A stretch of DNA of 64,000 nt from Caballeronia sp. LZ062 (GCF_031450785.1 NZ_JARTWB010000002.1:1612001-1676000), one strand, 5' to 3'. Shown: positions 29,050 to 38,850, numbered from the stretch's first letter. Notes: generated by a model not told the origin, from the sequence alone. Made by a program: numbers and translations.

Positions 29050-29640
29050 ATGAGCCGCTGGATCGAACCCGTCACGCTCGAAGGCGAGCACGTCAGGCTG
29101 GTGCCGTTGACCGTCGAGCACGAACAGGCGCTCGCCGTCGCCTCCGCCGATGGCGAGCTCTGGAAGCTCTGGTACACGAGCGTGCCTTCGCCCGGCACCG
29201 CGCGCGCCTATATCGACGCGGCCATCGACATGCGCGACCGGCTCGGTGCGCATCCGTTCGCGGTCATCGATGCCAAGACGGGCGACGTCGTCGGCTCCAC
29301 GCGCTATTTCAACGTGGAAGCGGCGCACCGGCGGCTGGAAATCGGGCATACGTGGTACGCAAAGCGCGTGCAGCGCACCGCGCTCAATACCGAAGCGAAA
29401 CTGCTGCTGCTCGGGCACGCGTTCGAACAACTGAAGGCCATTGCCGTGGAGTTCCGGACGCATTTCATGAACCACCAGTCGCGGGCTGCCATCGCGCGGC
29501 TGGGCGCCAAGCAGGACGGCATTCTGCGCAATCACCAGATCGGGCGGGACGGCGCGTATCGCGATACCGTCGTGTTCTCGATCATCGAATCGGAATGGCC
29601 GGCCGTGCGTGCGCATCTCAAGCACCGGCTCGACCGCTGA
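29050..29640 (+). CDS. GNAT-family N-acetyltransferase (RimJ/RimL-like)
   Basis: A 196-residue acetyltransferase. It opens LEGEHVRLVPLTVEHEQAL, the usual first strand of RimL-like GNATs. It continues with VVGSTRYFNVEAAHRRLEIGHTWYAK and EAKLLLLGHAFEQL (the acetyl-CoA-binding helix region), then VEFRTHFMNHQSRAAIARLGAKQDG. The target is unknown. Its position between moxR and the VWA gene, with short spacers, suggests it is part of that module, perhaps modifying the ATPase, the VWA protein or their client. Confidence 0.85.
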   Translation: MSRWIEPVTLEGEHVRLVPLTVEHEQALAVASADGELWKLWYTSVPSPGTARAYIDAAIDMRDRLGAHPFAVIDAKTGDVVGSTRYFNVEAAHRRLEIGHTWYAKRVQRTALNTEAKLLLLGHAFEQLKAIAVEFRTHFMNHQSRAAIARLGAKQDGILRNHQIGRDGAYRDTVVFSIIESEWPAVRAHLKHRLDR

Positions 29641-29665
29641 TTCACGTCACGAAGGAGAGCGCGTC

Positions 29666-30841
29666 ATGCTGATCGATTTCTTCTACTCGCTGCGCGACGC
29701 GAAGCTGCCCGTGTCGGTGAAGGAATATCTGACGCTGCTCGAAGCGTTGAAGGCGCAAGTCATCTCGCCGTCGCTCGACGAGTTCTACTTCCTCGCGCGC
29801 ATGACGCTCGTGAAGGACGAGAAGTACTTCGACAAGTTCGACCGCGCGTTCGGCGCGTACTTTCATGGCGTCTCGCAGTTGCCCGACGAAGCCTTCGACA
29901 TTCCGCTCGACTGGCTCAGGAAGCGGCTCGACCGCGAGTTCACGCCCGAGGAGAAAAAGCGCATCGAGGCGCTCGGCGGGCTCGACAAGCTCATGGCGCG
30001 CCTCAAAGAGCTGATGGACGAGCAGAAGGAACGGCACGAAGGCGGCAACAAGTGGATCGGCACCGGCGGCACGTCGCCGTTCGGGCATGGCGGCTACAAC
30101 CCGGAAGGCATCCGCATCGGCGGGGAATCGGCGGGCAATCGCACGGCGGTGAAGGTGTGGGACGAGCGCGCGTTTCGCGATTACGACGATCAGGTGGAAA
30201 TCGGCACGCGCAACATCAAGGTCGCGCTGCGGCGCTTGCGGCGCTTCGCGCGCGAAGGCGCGGCCGAAGAGCTGGACTTGCCCGACACCATCCGCAGCAC
30301 CGCGGCGAACGCGGGCTGGCTCGATCTCAAGATGGTGCCCGAGCGACACAACAACGTGAAAGTGCTGATGCTGCTCGATGTCGGCGGCTCCATGGACGAT
30401 CACATCAAGCGCGTGGAAGAACTCTTCTCCGCCGCGAAGGCCGAGTTCAAGCATCTGGAGTTCTACTACTTCCACAACTGCGTCTACGACTATTTGTGGA
30501 AGAACAATCGCCGCCGACACACCGAGCGCACGCCGACCTTCGACGTGCTGCACAAGTTCACGCCGGACTACAAGTTGATCTTCGTCGGCGACGCGACGAT
30601 GAGTCCCTACGAAGTGCTCCAGCCGGGCGGCTCCGTCGAATACAACAATGCCGAAGCCGGCGCCGTGTGGCTACGGCGGCTCGCCGATCAATTCCCGCAT
30701 CACGCGTGGCTCAATCCCGAGCCCGAGCGGCTATGGGAATATCGGCAGTCCATTTCCGCGATTCGCCATGTGCTTGGCAACCGCATGTATGCGCTGACCC
30801 TGTCCGGCCTGGAAAGCGCCATGCGCGCGCTGTCCAAATAA
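29666..30841 (+). CDS. VWA domain protein, CoxE-like, partner of MoxR
   Basis: A 391-residue cytoplasmic protein. The N-terminal part (FFYSLRDAKLPVSVKEYLTLLEAL) is the CoxE-like helical region. The C-terminal VWA domain carries a MIDAS motif DVGGS at 238-242 and the later SLE/threonine positions in FVGDATMSPYE. A GAAGGAG ribosome-binding site fixes the start. In the family, MoxR and CoxE-like VWA proteins act together in metallo-enzyme maturation. A benzoate-type transporter follows 25 bp downstream, so it may be in the same transcript. Confidence 0.9.
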   Translation: MLIDFFYSLRDAKLPVSVKEYLTLLEALKAQVISPSLDEFYFLARMTLVKDEKYFDKFDRAFGAYFHGVSQLPDEAFDIPLDWLRKRLDREFTPEEKKRIEALGGLDKLMARLKELMDEQKERHEGGNKWIGTGGTSPFGHGGYNPEGIRIGGESAGNRTAVKVWDERAFRDYDDQVEIGTRNIKVALRRLRRFAREGAAEELDLPDTIRSTAANAGWLDLKMVPERHNNVKVLMLLDVGGSMDDHIKRVEELFSAAKAEFKHLEFYYFHNCVYDYLWKNNRRRHTERTPTFDVLHKFTPDYKLIFVGDATMSPYEVLQPGGSVEYNNAEAGAVWLRRLADQFPHHAWLNPEPERLWEYRQSISAIRHVLGNRMYALTLSGLESAMRALSK

Positions 30842-30866
30842 CACGCCAGAAAGAAGCAGAACCCGC

Positions 30867-32066
30867 ATGAAAGCTACGCCGTCTGTCGCGCACGCCCCGC
30901 TGCGCCCTTTTGCCGATACATCGGTGTCCGCGGTCATCGCGGGATTCGTCGCGATGATGACCGGCTACACGAGCTCGCTCGTGCTGATGTTTCAGGCGGG
31001 ACAGGCCGCGCATCTGTCGGACGCACAGATTTCGTCGTGGATCTGGGCGCTTTCCGTCGGCATGGCGTTGTGCACGATCGGGCTCTCGCTGCGTTTTCGC
31101 GCGCCGATTGTCGTCGCCTGGTCGACGCCCGGCGCGGCGCTGCTCGTCACGTCGCTGCCGAACGTGCCATATGCGCAAGCCATCGGCGCGTTCGTCGTCT
31201 GCGCGGTGTTGCTGACGGCGGTCGGCGTCACCGGCTGGTTCGACGCGCTCATGAAGCGCATTCCGTCGGGCATCGCGGCGGCGCTGCTCGCGGGCATCCT
31301 GTTCGAGATCGGCATCGAAATTTTCCGCGCGGCCGAGCATCAGACGGCGCTGGTGCTTGCAATGTTCTTCACGTACCTGATCGTCAAGCGCGCGACGCCG
31401 CGCTACGCCATTCCGGCCACGCTCGCGGCGGGCGTGGCGGTCGCGGGCGCGCTCGGCCTGCTCGACTTTTCGCGCTTTCACGTGGCGTTGGCGCATCCCG
31501 TTTTCACGATGCCTGCGTTCTCGCTTTCCGCCATCGTGAGCATCGGCGTGCCGCTTTTCGTCGTCGCGATGGCATCGCAGAACGTGCCCGGCATCGCCGT
31601 GCTCCGCGCCGACCGCTACACGACGCCCTCCGCGCCGCTCATCGCGACGACGGGTATCGCTTCGCTCGTGCTCGCGCCGTTCGGCTCGCACGGCGTGAAT
31701 CTCGCGGCGATCACGGCCGCGATCTGCACCGGCCCCGAAGCGCACGAACGCCACGACCGGCGCTACACGGCGGCGGTGTGGTGCGGCGTCTTCTACCTGA
31801 TCGCGGGCGTCTTCGGCGCGACCATCGCGGCGCTCTTCGCGGCGTTTCCGAAGGCGCTCGTGGTGTCGGTCGCGGCGCTCGCGCTGTTCGGCTCGATCAT
31901 GAGCGGCCTCACCAACGCCATGCAGGACGTCCGCCAGCGCGAACCCGCGCTCGTCACGTTCATGGTGACGGCTTCCGGCCTCACGCTGCTTTCCATCGGG
32001 CCGGCGTTCTGGGGATTGATCGCGGGCGTCGTGACGCACGTCATTCTGAACGCCCGGCGCGGCTGA
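30867..32066 (+). CDS. benE: BenE-family benzoate/proton symporter
   Basis: A 399-residue inner-membrane protein with about 11-12 hydrophobic segments. Conserved BenE features are AWSTPGAALL (near residue 85), a pattern of glycines in RIPSGIAAALLAGILFEIG, and VAMASQNVPGIAVLRA plus FGSHGVNLAAITAAICTG. Known members import benzoate. There are no benzoate catabolic genes nearby, so the substrate is inferred from family only. It follows the VWA gene by 25 bp. Confidence 0.85.
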   Translation: MKATPSVAHAPLRPFADTSVSAVIAGFVAMMTGYTSSLVLMFQAGQAAHLSDAQISSWIWALSVGMALCTIGLSLRFRAPIVVAWSTPGAALLVTSLPNVPYAQAIGAFVVCAVLLTAVGVTGWFDALMKRIPSGIAAALLAGILFEIGIEIFRAAEHQTALVLAMFFTYLIVKRATPRYAIPATLAAGVAVAGALGLLDFSRFHVALAHPVFTMPAFSLSAIVSIGVPLFVVAMASQNVPGIAVLRADRYTTPSAPLIATTGIASLVLAPFGSHGVNLAAITAAICTGPEAHERHDRRYTAAVWCGVFYLIAGVFGATIAALFAAFPKALVVSVAALALFGSIMSGLTNAMQDVRQREPALVTFMVTASGLTLLSIGPAFWGLIAGVVTHVILNARRG

Positions 32067-32141
32067 CGCGGCCTACAATGCGGGAATCGGGCGGACGTTC
32101 TCCGCGTCGATGAATTACGACCGCATTTCCGAATCACGAAG

Positions 32142-32387
32142 ATGGCTTTACTCGACAAACTGCTGGCGCGCACAGCGCCGCCCGGCGCCCAGAAGCGCAA
32201 GACGATCGTCCGCGTGCTGCTCGACGACGCCGGCCACGTTCAGGACGTCGTCCTGAAGATGAGCTGCGGCGATCCCGAAAAAGACGCGCACGCGCTGGAC
32301 GAAGTCCGCAAGATGCGCTTTGCGCGCGGTCAATTGGGCTCCGGCACGGTGCGGCGCTGGCACGAACTCGCCTACGCCATCGACTGA
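32142..32387 (+). CDS. Small protein resembling a TonB C-terminal domain
   Basis: 81 residues with no signal or membrane segment. The pattern RVLLDDAGHVQDVVLKMSCGD followed by LDEVRKMRFARGQLGSGTV resembles the beta-alpha-beta layout of a TonB C-terminal domain, but without its anchor and proline-rich part. The resemblance is by eye. A TACAAT at 32074-32079 could be the -10. It lies alone between benE and tal. Function unknown. Confidence 0.6.
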   Translation: MALLDKLLARTAPPGAQKRKTIVRVLLDDAGHVQDVVLKMSCGDPEKDAHALDEVRKMRFARGQLGSGTVRRWHELAYAID

Positions 32388-32602
32388 CGCATGACGCCCG
32401 GCCGGCGACGGAACGCCACGCCGCGCTTCCGGTCGAACCAGCGCCGCGCACGCCGCAAGCGCGAAGCGCACGCGCAGGACTAGAATGAGACATTGGCAGT
32501 AGGGGCGAGCCCTGCGCCGTCAAGGCGCTTTGCGGCATCGCGATCATGGACACCCCGCGGGTTACCGCAATTTGACAAGGCGCATGGCGCCGACGACTCG
32601 AC

Positions 32603-33556
32603 ATGACATCCGCTCTCGACCAGCTTAAGCAATACACCACCGTCGTTGCCGATACGGGCGACTTCCAGCAATTCGTTCAGTTCAAGCCGGAGGACGCGAC
32701 TACCAATCCGTCGCTGATCCTGAAGGCCGTCCAGAAGGACGACTACAAGCCGCTGCTCGAGAAAACCGTCAAGGAGCACGCCGGCAAGCCGATGGGCCAG
32801 ATCATCGACCATCTGCTGATCGCCTTTGGCACCGAAATCCTGAAGATCGTCCCGGGGCGCGTCTCGACCGAGGTCGACGCACGCTTTTCGTTCGACACGA
32901 AGGCGTCCATCGACAAGGGTCGCGAAATCATCAAGCTGTACGAAGGCGCGGGCATCAAGCGCGAGCGCGTGCTGATCAAGCTCGCGTCGACGTGGGAAGG
33001 CATCCGCGCGGCCGAAGTGCTGCAGAAGGAAGGCATCCGCTGCAACATGACCCTGCTCTTCTCGCTCGCACAGGCCGCGGCGTGCGCCGAAGCGGGCGCG
33101 CAGCTCATTTCGCCGTTCGTCGGCCGCATCTACGACTGGTACAAGAAGTCGGCCGGCGCCGAATGGGACGAAGTCAAGAACGGCGGCGCGAACGATCCGG
33201 GCGTGCAGTCGGTGCGCCGCATCTACTCGTACTACAAGAAATTCGGCTACAAGACTGAAGTCATGGGCGCGAGCTTCCGCACCGTGAGCCAGATCACCGA
33301 ACTTGCCGGCTGCGACCTGCTGACGATCAGCCCGGACCTGCTGAAGAAACTGGCGGACAGCGACGAGAAGGTCGAACGCAAGCTGTCGCCGGAGCAGGCG
33401 GACAACGAGAGCATCGAGAAGATCAGCGTCGACGAGCCGACGTTCCGCTTCGCGCTCAACGAAGACGCCATGGCGACGGAAAAGCTCTCGGAAGGCATCC
33501 GCGCGTTCGCCGCCGACGCCATCAAGCTCGAAAAGCTGATCGCCGCGTTGCAGTAA
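32603..33556 (+). CDS. tal: Transaldolase
   Basis: A 317-residue TalB-type enzyme of the non-oxidative pentose phosphate pathway, moving a dihydroxyacetone unit from sedoheptulose 7-phosphate to glyceraldehyde 3-phosphate. The opening [17 protein letters not shown] contains the catalytic aspartate D17, DATTNPSL is the family signature, and the Schiff-base lysine is K126 in [12 protein letters not shown]. Its length is exactly that of E. coli TalB. The GC-rich inverted repeat after the stop has no T-run, so I do not call a terminator. Confidence 0.97.
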   Translation: MTSALDQLKQYTTVVADTGDFQQFVQFKPEDATTNPSLILKAVQKDDYKPLLEKTVKEHAGKPMGQIIDHLLIAFGTEILKIVPGRVSTEVDARFSFDTKASIDKGREIIKLYEGAGIKRERVLIKLASTWEGIRAAEVLQKEGIRCNMTLLFSLAQAAACAEAGAQLISPFVGRIYDWYKKSAGAEWDEVKNGGANDPGVQSVRRIYSYYKKFGYKTEVMGASFRTVSQITELAGCDLLTISPDLLKKLADSDEKVERKLSPEQADNESIEKISVDEPTFRFALNEDAMATEKLSEGIRAFAADAIKLEKLIAALQ

Positions 33557-33735
33557 GCGACGGCCGGGGCGCGCGCTGCGCGCCTCCGCGATGGTCTGCC
33601 GCGACGACATTCGGACGAATACGGTCTTGCGGGATTTTTGACGTAAATTGACTTTCTCCGAGTTGGCGCGGCATCCGGTTGCAATAGACTTTCGTGCTTT
33701 GGCGGGAGCGCCGCCTAGGCTCGGAGAAGCAGTCA

Positions 33736-34215
33736 ATGCAACTGGATACGTATCTTTTCTTCAACGGAGAATGCGCGGACGCCCTCGCGCTTTATCAAGC
33801 CGCGTTCGGCGCGCAAATTGAAACGCTCATTCGTTTCCGCGACACGCCGGACGCCGCGAACGTGCCCGCCGAATGGCACGACAAAGTCATGCACGCGCTC
33901 TTCAGCGTGGGCGGCACGGCAATCATGGTGTCGGACGGCCAGTTCGGTCAGCCGCAGCGTGACTACCACGGTTTCACGCTGTCTATCGGCGCCGAAGACG
34001 CCGCGTCCGGCGAGCGCACGTTCAATGCATTGAGCGAAGGCGGCACGGTGCTCACGCCATGGCAGTCCACGTTCTTCACGGCGGGCTTCGGCATGCTCAA
34101 AGACCGCTTCGGTGTGCCTTGGCTCATTAACGTCGTCAACGCGGTGGAATCGGCCGGAGCGCCGCAATCGCCGCAACCGCCGCAGCCGCAGCAAAACGCG
34201 GCGCCGCAGGCCTGA
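33736..34215 (+). CDS. VOC-family PhnB-like protein
   Basis: A 159-residue protein of the glyoxalase/bleomycin-resistance superfamily, PhnB-like group. It starts LDTYLFFNGECADALALYQAAFGAQIETLIRF, continues KVMHALFSVGGTAIMVSDG, and ends DRFGVPWLINVV, all typical. A Pro/Gln-rich tail of about 20 residues follows. The members are dimeric with unknown substrates. It converges on the FUSC gene with only 12 bp between stops. Confidence 0.85.
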   Translation: MQLDTYLFFNGECADALALYQAAFGAQIETLIRFRDTPDAANVPAEWHDKVMHALFSVGGTAIMVSDGQFGQPQRDYHGFTLSIGAEDAASGERTFNALSEGGTVLTPWQSTFFTAGFGMLKDRFGVPWLINVVNAVESAGAPQSPQPPQPQQNAAPQA

Positions 34216-34227
34216 GCGCCCGGCGCG

Positions 34228-35328
34228 TCAGCCGCGAAGCGGCCGCGCGCCCTCGATGTTCCACTGACGCTCGATCTCACTCAGACGCAGCCGCAAGCGA
34301 TCCACCTGCTCCGCGAAACGCATCGCGAGCCAGTGCATGCCCTGCGTCGATTCATCGCCCTCTTCTGCTTTCGCGCTCGTGTTCGCATGGGCGTCCGCGC
34401 GCATGTACAGCAAGCCGACGCGCCCGAAGCGCAGCGCGCGCGCCATTTTCAGCAGCTTCTGCCGCGCCTCCTGCTCGCGCGCCGTGCAATCGGGCGCAAA
34501 ACCGCGCGACGCCTGCGACATGTCCGGCATCGACGTCACCAGCATTTCCAGCGCGGCGAGAATCGAGCGATGCAGCCGCTGAATTTCTTCGAGCCGTGTC
34601 AGCGGCACATGCGTTTCCTTCGCGACGGACTCCATCAGCGCGCGCGACTGCACGAGACGCTGACTCATCGCGAAGAAGCGGCGCGCGGTTTCCTCCGCCA
34701 TCAAAGGCTTGCCATCGAGCAATGCGCCGTAGAGACGCGCACATTCGCGCAGATTGTCGGCGAGCCGATAGCGCCACGAATACGTCGCGTACTGCGGCAG
34801 CACGAAAGAAAACGCCAACGCGATGGCAATGCCGATGAGCACATTCGCCGTCCGCCACAAGCCGACATCGAACGGCGAATCACCGTGGCCCGCGACGATG
34901 ACCATCGTAATCGCCGTGAGCAGCGCGACATAGCCCGCCTTGCCGATGGCGTAGTACGCGCACGCCCCCGCGATGGCCGACATGAGAATGAAGAACAGCG
35001 CGGGCGAACCGAAGAGCGTCTCGACCAGAATCAGCACCAGTCCGATGCCCGCGCCGAGCGCCGTGCCGAGCGCGCGTTCCGCCGCCTTCTTGCGGATATT
35101 GCCGTAGTGCTGCAAACCGCCGACCACAACGAGTAGCGATACCGACGCCCAGCTGCCGTGCGGAATATTGATGCCCGTTGTGACGAGAAAGGACGTCGCC
35201 ATGCCGAGCGCGACGCGCACGGCGTGGATCATCTTCGCGTGCCGATAGCGGAAGAACGGTGAGGCCAGGCCGTGGAACAGCCGCATCGCGCGGCTTTTGC
35301 CCGCTGACGCCGATGTCGATGAAAACAT
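34228..35328 (-). CDS. FUSC-family inner membrane protein
   Basis: A 366-residue membrane protein. Five to six hydrophobic segments occupy residues about 35-180 (for example SLLVVVGGLQHYGNIRKKAAERALGTALGAGIGLVLIL), then a long soluble, helical C-terminal half. The RKKAAERALGTALGA loop is the FUSC/aromatic-acid-exporter signature. Related proteins export aromatic acids (AaeB) or confer resistance to fusaric acid. It is shorter than AaeB and lacks the second membrane half. The start is the ATG before FSSTSASAGKS. Confidence 0.8.
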   Translation of the reverse strand: MFSSTSASAGKSRAMRLFHGLASPFFRYRHAKMIHAVRVALGMATSFLVTTGINIPHGSWASVSLLVVVGGLQHYGNIRKKAAERALGTALGAGIGLVLILVETLFGSPALFFILMSAIAGACAYYAIGKAGYVALLTAITMVIVAGHGDSPFDVGLWRTANVLIGIAIALAFSFVLPQYATYSWRYRLADNLRECARLYGALLDGKPLMAEETARRFFAMSQRLVQSRALMESVAKETHVPLTRLEEIQRLHRSILAALEMLVTSMPDMSQASRGFAPDCTAREQEARQKLLKMARALRFGRVGLLYMRADAHANTSAKAEEGDESTQGMHWLAMRFAEQVDRLRLRLSEIERQWNIEGARPLRG

Positions 35329-35370
35329 GAGTCGCTCGCGTCGGTATGCCGTGTGTCGATCAGCGGGCGT

Positions 35371-35419
35371 CAAACAAAACGCCCGCAACGGCCGGAGGCT
35401 CCGGCAGATTACGGGCGTT
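35371..35419 (-). terminator. Terminator downstream of the MctP permease gene
   Basis: On the minus strand, AACGCCCG (35412-35419) pairs with CGGGCGTT (35378-35385), with an inner GCCGGAG/CTCCGGC stem, then GTTTTGTTTG. It lies between the permease stop and the FUSC start. Confidence 0.75.
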
Positions 35420-35463
35420 AGCGTATCAGACACGCCGCCGCGTCATGCGACGCGGCGCCGGCT

Positions 35464-37017
35464 TCAGCTTTCCACGACGTCCAGATAGTCCTCGGGCCGC
35501 GTGCGGTCGTCAGACCGCTTCAGCCCGATGGCGCGCACCAGCACGCTCACGCCGACCGACACGATCAGGTTGACGATCAGCGCCCACACCGCCGCATAGC
35601 CCGGCACCGCGTAGCCGAACATGTGCACCGTGAAAATCGACCCCTTCAGCTGGAGCGAGACGGCCATCCACGTGCCGACGGCGATACCGACGGCCCAGCC
35701 GATCAAGAGACCGCGATGATCCAGCACGCGCGTATAGAGACCGAGCACGAGCGCGGGCAGCGTCTGAATGATCCAGATGCCGCCGAGCAACTGAAGCTGA
35801 ATCGCGTAGGTGAGCGGCAGCGCCAGAATGAACACGACCGCGCCGACCTTCACGATCAGCGACACGAGCTTGGCGACGTTGGTTTCCTGCTCGGGCGTCA
35901 TCGAGCGGTTGAGAAACTCGCGGTGCACGTTGCGCGTGTAGAGATTGGCCGCTGCGATCGACATGATCGCGGCCGGCACCAGCGCGCCGATGCCGATGGC
36001 CGCGAAGGCCACGCCCACGAACCACGACGGGAAGTAGTGCAGGAAGAGCGCCGGCACCGCGAAGTTCGCGCCGTAAGCCTTGAAGTACGACGCGTACTCC
36101 GGCATGTCCTTCACGCCGGAGGCGAGCGCCATGTAGCCGAGCAACGCCAGCAGCCCGAGCACCAGCGAATACGCGGGCAAGAGCGCCATGTTGCGGCGGA
36201 TGGTGTTGCCCGAGTTCGACGAGAGAATGGCCGTCACCGAATGCGGATACAGGAAGAGCGCGAGCGCCGAGCCGACCGCGAGCGTCGCGTAGGCGCTGTA
36301 GCCGTTCAGACTCGCGGCGTCGGGCGCCTTCAGCAGCAGCTTCGCGGGCGGCACGTTACCGAAAATATGCCCGAAGCCGCCGAGTTGCGCGGGAATCACG
36401 ATCATCGCCGCGATGATGGTGATGTAGATCAGCACGTCCTTGACGACGGCGATCATCGCGGGCGCGCGCAGGCCGGACGTGTACGTGTACGCCGCGAGAA
36501 TCGCGAAGGCGATGATGAGCGGCAGGTCGCCCACGAAGCCCTGTGTGCTGAAACCGAGCGCGCCGATCACCACTTCGATGCCGACGAGTTGCAGCGCGAT
36601 ATACGGCATGGTCGCGACGATGCCCGTCAGCGCGATGGCGAGCGCGAGCATCCGGCTGTTGTAGCGCGCGTGCACGAAGTCGGCGGCGGTCACGTAGCCG
36701 TGGCGCTTCGCGATGCTCCAGAGCTTCGGGAACACCACGAACGCGAACGGATAAATCAGGATGGTGTACGGCAGCGCGAAGAAGCCCGTCGCGCCTGCGC
36801 CGAACACGAGCGCCGGCACCGCGACGAAGGTGTACGCCGTGTAGAGATCGCCGCCGAGCAGGAACCACGTCACGATGGTGCCGAAGCGCCGGCCGCCGAG
36901 GCCCCATTCGTCGAGTTGGCCGAGATCGGCCTTGCGCCAGTGCGCCGCGATGAAACCGAGAATCGTCACTCCGACGAAAAACAGAACGAATACGAAAGTT
37001 GCGGTGACGTTCATCAT
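35464..37017 (-). CDS. mctP: Sodium:solute symporter, MctP-like monocarboxylate permease
   Basis: A 517-residue inner-membrane symporter with about 13 hydrophobic helices. The early segment DEWGLGGRRFGTIVTWFLLGGDLYTAYTFV is typical of SSS transporters, and GALVPAAIMSIAAANLYTRNVHREF is the conserved loop near helix 9. MctP of Rhizobium takes up lactate, pyruvate, propionate and alanine; substrate specificity here is inferred. The start ATG at 37017 overlaps the stop of the upstream DUF3311 gene (ATGATGA), the arrangement expected for this transporter and its small partner. Confidence 0.85.
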   Translation of the reverse strand: MMNVTATFVFVLFFVGVTILGFIAAHWRKADLGQLDEWGLGGRRFGTIVTWFLLGGDLYTAYTFVAVPALVFGAGATGFFALPYTILIYPFAFVVFPKLWSIAKRHGYVTAADFVHARYNSRMLALAIALTGIVATMPYIALQLVGIEVVIGALGFSTQGFVGDLPLIIAFAILAAYTYTSGLRAPAMIAVVKDVLIYITIIAAMIVIPAQLGGFGHIFGNVPPAKLLLKAPDAASLNGYSAYATLAVGSALALFLYPHSVTAILSSNSGNTIRRNMALLPAYSLVLGLLALLGYMALASGVKDMPEYASYFKAYGANFAVPALFLHYFPSWFVGVAFAAIGIGALVPAAIMSIAAANLYTRNVHREFLNRSMTPEQETNVAKLVSLIVKVGAVVFILALPLTYAIQLQLLGGIWIIQTLPALVLGLYTRVLDHRGLLIGWAVGIAVGTWMAVSLQLKGSIFTVHMFGYAVPGYAAVWALIVNLIVSVGVSVLVRAIGLKRSDDRTRPEDYLDVVES

Positions 37018-37268
37018 CGCGCGCCTCCTTGGCCTTGCCCCGCGCGGCCGGACGACAGCGCCTTGGTTTTCTTGTAGACGACGGCCGTGATGACCGCGCT
37101 CACCAGCACCCAGAGAAGCTGATACCAGTAGAAGAACGGGAAGCCCCACAGCACGGGTTCGATCTTGTTGTAAAACGGCACCCACACCACGCCGATCCAC
37201 GGAAGGATCAGAAGCCAGAGCCAATGCTTGTTGCGCGGTTGTCCAGTGCGGCCCGGATCTTGAGCCAT
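37014..37268 (-). CDS. DUF3311 small membrane partner of the MctP permease
   Basis: An 84-residue protein with two hydrophobic helices: WLWLLILPWIGVVWVPFYN, then FYWYQLLWVLVSAVITAVVY. The segment linking them (PFYNKIEPVLWGFPFFYW) is the DUF3311 hallmark. The ATG at 37268 has a GGAG ribosome-binding site and is preferred over an ATG 27 bases earlier. Translationally coupled to mctP by a 4-bp overlap. Presumed accessory subunit or stabiliser of the symporter. Confidence 0.85.
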   Translation of the reverse strand: MAQDPGRTGQPRNKHWLWLLILPWIGVVWVPFYNKIEPVLWGFPFFYWYQLLWVLVSAVITAVVYKKTKALSSGRAGQGQGGAR

Positions 37269-37486
37269 GATGGTCTCCAGTTTGTTTTTGAGCATTTGCT
37301 TCGAGCCGTGGCCCGCGGAGCCGTCCGGTGCGGCGCTCGCGCAGACGACACGCTGCAGAAAGCGCCCCGAAATAACAGGAGGAGTATAGGGACCGCCAAA
37401 ACACGGTCAAGCAGGGAGAATCCCGAGCATTCCCCAGATGTGAAAGGCGCTGAAAAGCGTCAGCGCCCTGCCCGATTCGCTTGCTT

Positions 37487-38371
37487 TCAGATGGAGAAGG
37501 AGCCGCTCAACGGCAACTCCGCGCTTTCGGCAAGCCCCTTCACCCATTTGCGCGCGGGCAAGCCCACTTGCGTTTCGATGAGCTTCGCGCGTTCGCCGAG
37601 CGCGGCGAAGGGCACGTCGAGCGCGGGACCGGCGAACGCAATCGCCACGCGATTGCCGTCGTGAACTTCGGGCAGCGCGATCACGCGATGATCGAATGCT
37701 TCGTTCAGATGGCGCATGTTGCGCACGAAGCTCGGGTGATCGCCGAAGAGGTTGATCGTCACCACGCCCGCTTGCGGCGTCAGACACGCGCGGCACGCGC
37801 GATAGAACGACACGCTGTCGAGCACCGGACCGCGCGCGGTGGCATCGTAAATGTCGATCTGCAACGCGCCGATGGTCCCGTGATTCGCGCGATCGTTGAC
37901 GAACTCCCACGCGTCGCGCTCGGTCACCGTGAGGCGCGCGTCGTCGTAAGGCAGTTCGAACATCGCGCGGGCGGCGATGACGACTGCCGGATTCAGCTCG
38001 ACCGCTTCGACCTTCGCGCGCTTCAGATACCGATAGCAGAACTTCGTGAGCGCCGCCGCGCCGAGCCCCAGTTGCACGATGCGCTCGGGCGTCTCGATGA
38101 ACAGCAGCCACGCCATCATCTGCTGCGCGTATTCCAGTTCGATGTGATCGGGCTTTCTGAGGCGCATCGCGCCTTGCACCCATTCGGTGCCGAAATGCAG
38201 ATAGCGCACGCCACCTTCTTCGGAAAACGTCACGGGCGCGAAGCGCGGTTTGCGCGGCGCGTCGATGCGCGGCGCGTTGGCGAGATCGTCCTCGTCGTGT
38301 CGATGCTTGCTGCCTTTCTTGCGGCTGAACGCACGCGCTTCGGCCGATGCGCGCTTGATGAGAGTCGTCAT
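37487..38371 (-). CDS. Spermidine synthase-like protein (SpeE fold)
   Basis: A 294-residue aminopropyltransferase/methyltransferase-fold protein. A basic N-terminal extension (KKGSKHRHDEDD) precedes a core with RIVQLGLGAAALTKFCYRYL (nucleotide-binding glycine loop), VEAVELNPAVVIAARAMFELP and LQIDIYDATARGPVLDSVSFY. The IDIYDA motif matches the catalytic region of SpeE-like proteins. There is no speD nearby. The start overlaps the upstream glycosylase stop by 4 bp, so it is translationally coupled to the ubiC operon. True polyamine activity is uncertain. Confidence 0.78.
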   Translation of the reverse strand: MTTLIKRASAEARAFSRKKGSKHRHDEDDLANAPRIDAPRKPRFAPVTFSEEGGVRYLHFGTEWVQGAMRLRKPDHIELEYAQQMMAWLLFIETPERIVQLGLGAAALTKFCYRYLKRAKVEAVELNPAVVIAARAMFELPYDDARLTVTERDAWEFVNDRANHGTIGALQIDIYDATARGPVLDSVSFYRACRACLTPQAGVVTINLFGDHPSFVRNMRHLNEAFDHRVIALPEVHDGNRVAIAFAGPALDVPFAALGERAKLIETQVGLPARKWVKGLAESAELPLSGSFSI

Positions 38372-38850
38372 TGTGTGCTGAGAATGTCGCGCCAGATGCG
38401 CAATTTTTGATCGAACGAGAGGATAGCATTGGCGGGACTGGACGACGGCAGCACGAGCGTGGCGTAACCCGCCGCAGCAATCACGGGCGCGAACTTGCCC
38501 GATGTCTTGCCGTTGAAGCACACCTTGCGTAGCTTCGGAAAGCGTTCGCGGAACACGACGAAATCGTTCGGCGATGCATTGCGGATCGCGCTATCGAGGC
38601 TGCCTTCGCGGTCGCATGCGGCGAGCACGTCCCACAAGCCGATGCCGTGCTTCATCACGCGCGCGAGCCGTTCTTCATAAGCGAGTTCGTGCAACGGTTC
38701 GCCGATGACCGCGCCGACCAGGCGCCAGAACTGATTGCGCGGATGTGCGTAGTACTGCGTCGACGCGAGCGACGCGACGCCCGGGAAACTGCCGAGAATG
38801 AGCGTATGCGTATGCGCGTCGCCGACTGGGGGGAAGCCCGCGAGTTTCAT
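38368..38850 (-). CDS. DNA-deoxyinosine glycosylase (UDG superfamily)
   Basis: A 160-residue uracil-DNA glycosylase superfamily protein. [30 protein letters not shown] is the motif seen in the family-6 hypoxanthine glycosylase group, and LPSSSPANA near the C-terminus is the second conserved loop. It would excise hypoxanthine (deaminated adenine) from DNA. The start overlaps ubiC by 4 bp and its stop overlaps the SpeE-like gene by 4 bp, an unusual but tight three-gene operon. Confidence 0.82.
   Translation of the reverse strand: MKLAGFPPVGDAHTHTLILGSFPGVASLASTQYYAHPRNQFWRLVGAVIGEPLHELAYEERLARVMKHGIGLWDVLAACDREGSLDSAIRNASPNDFVVFRERFPKLRKVCFNGKTSGKFAPVIAAAGYATLVLPSSSPANAILSFDQKLRIWRDILSTQ

Noticed and set aside
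33557..33600. GC-rich inverted repeat after tal
   Set aside because: Stem present but without a following T-run, so I did not call it a terminator.
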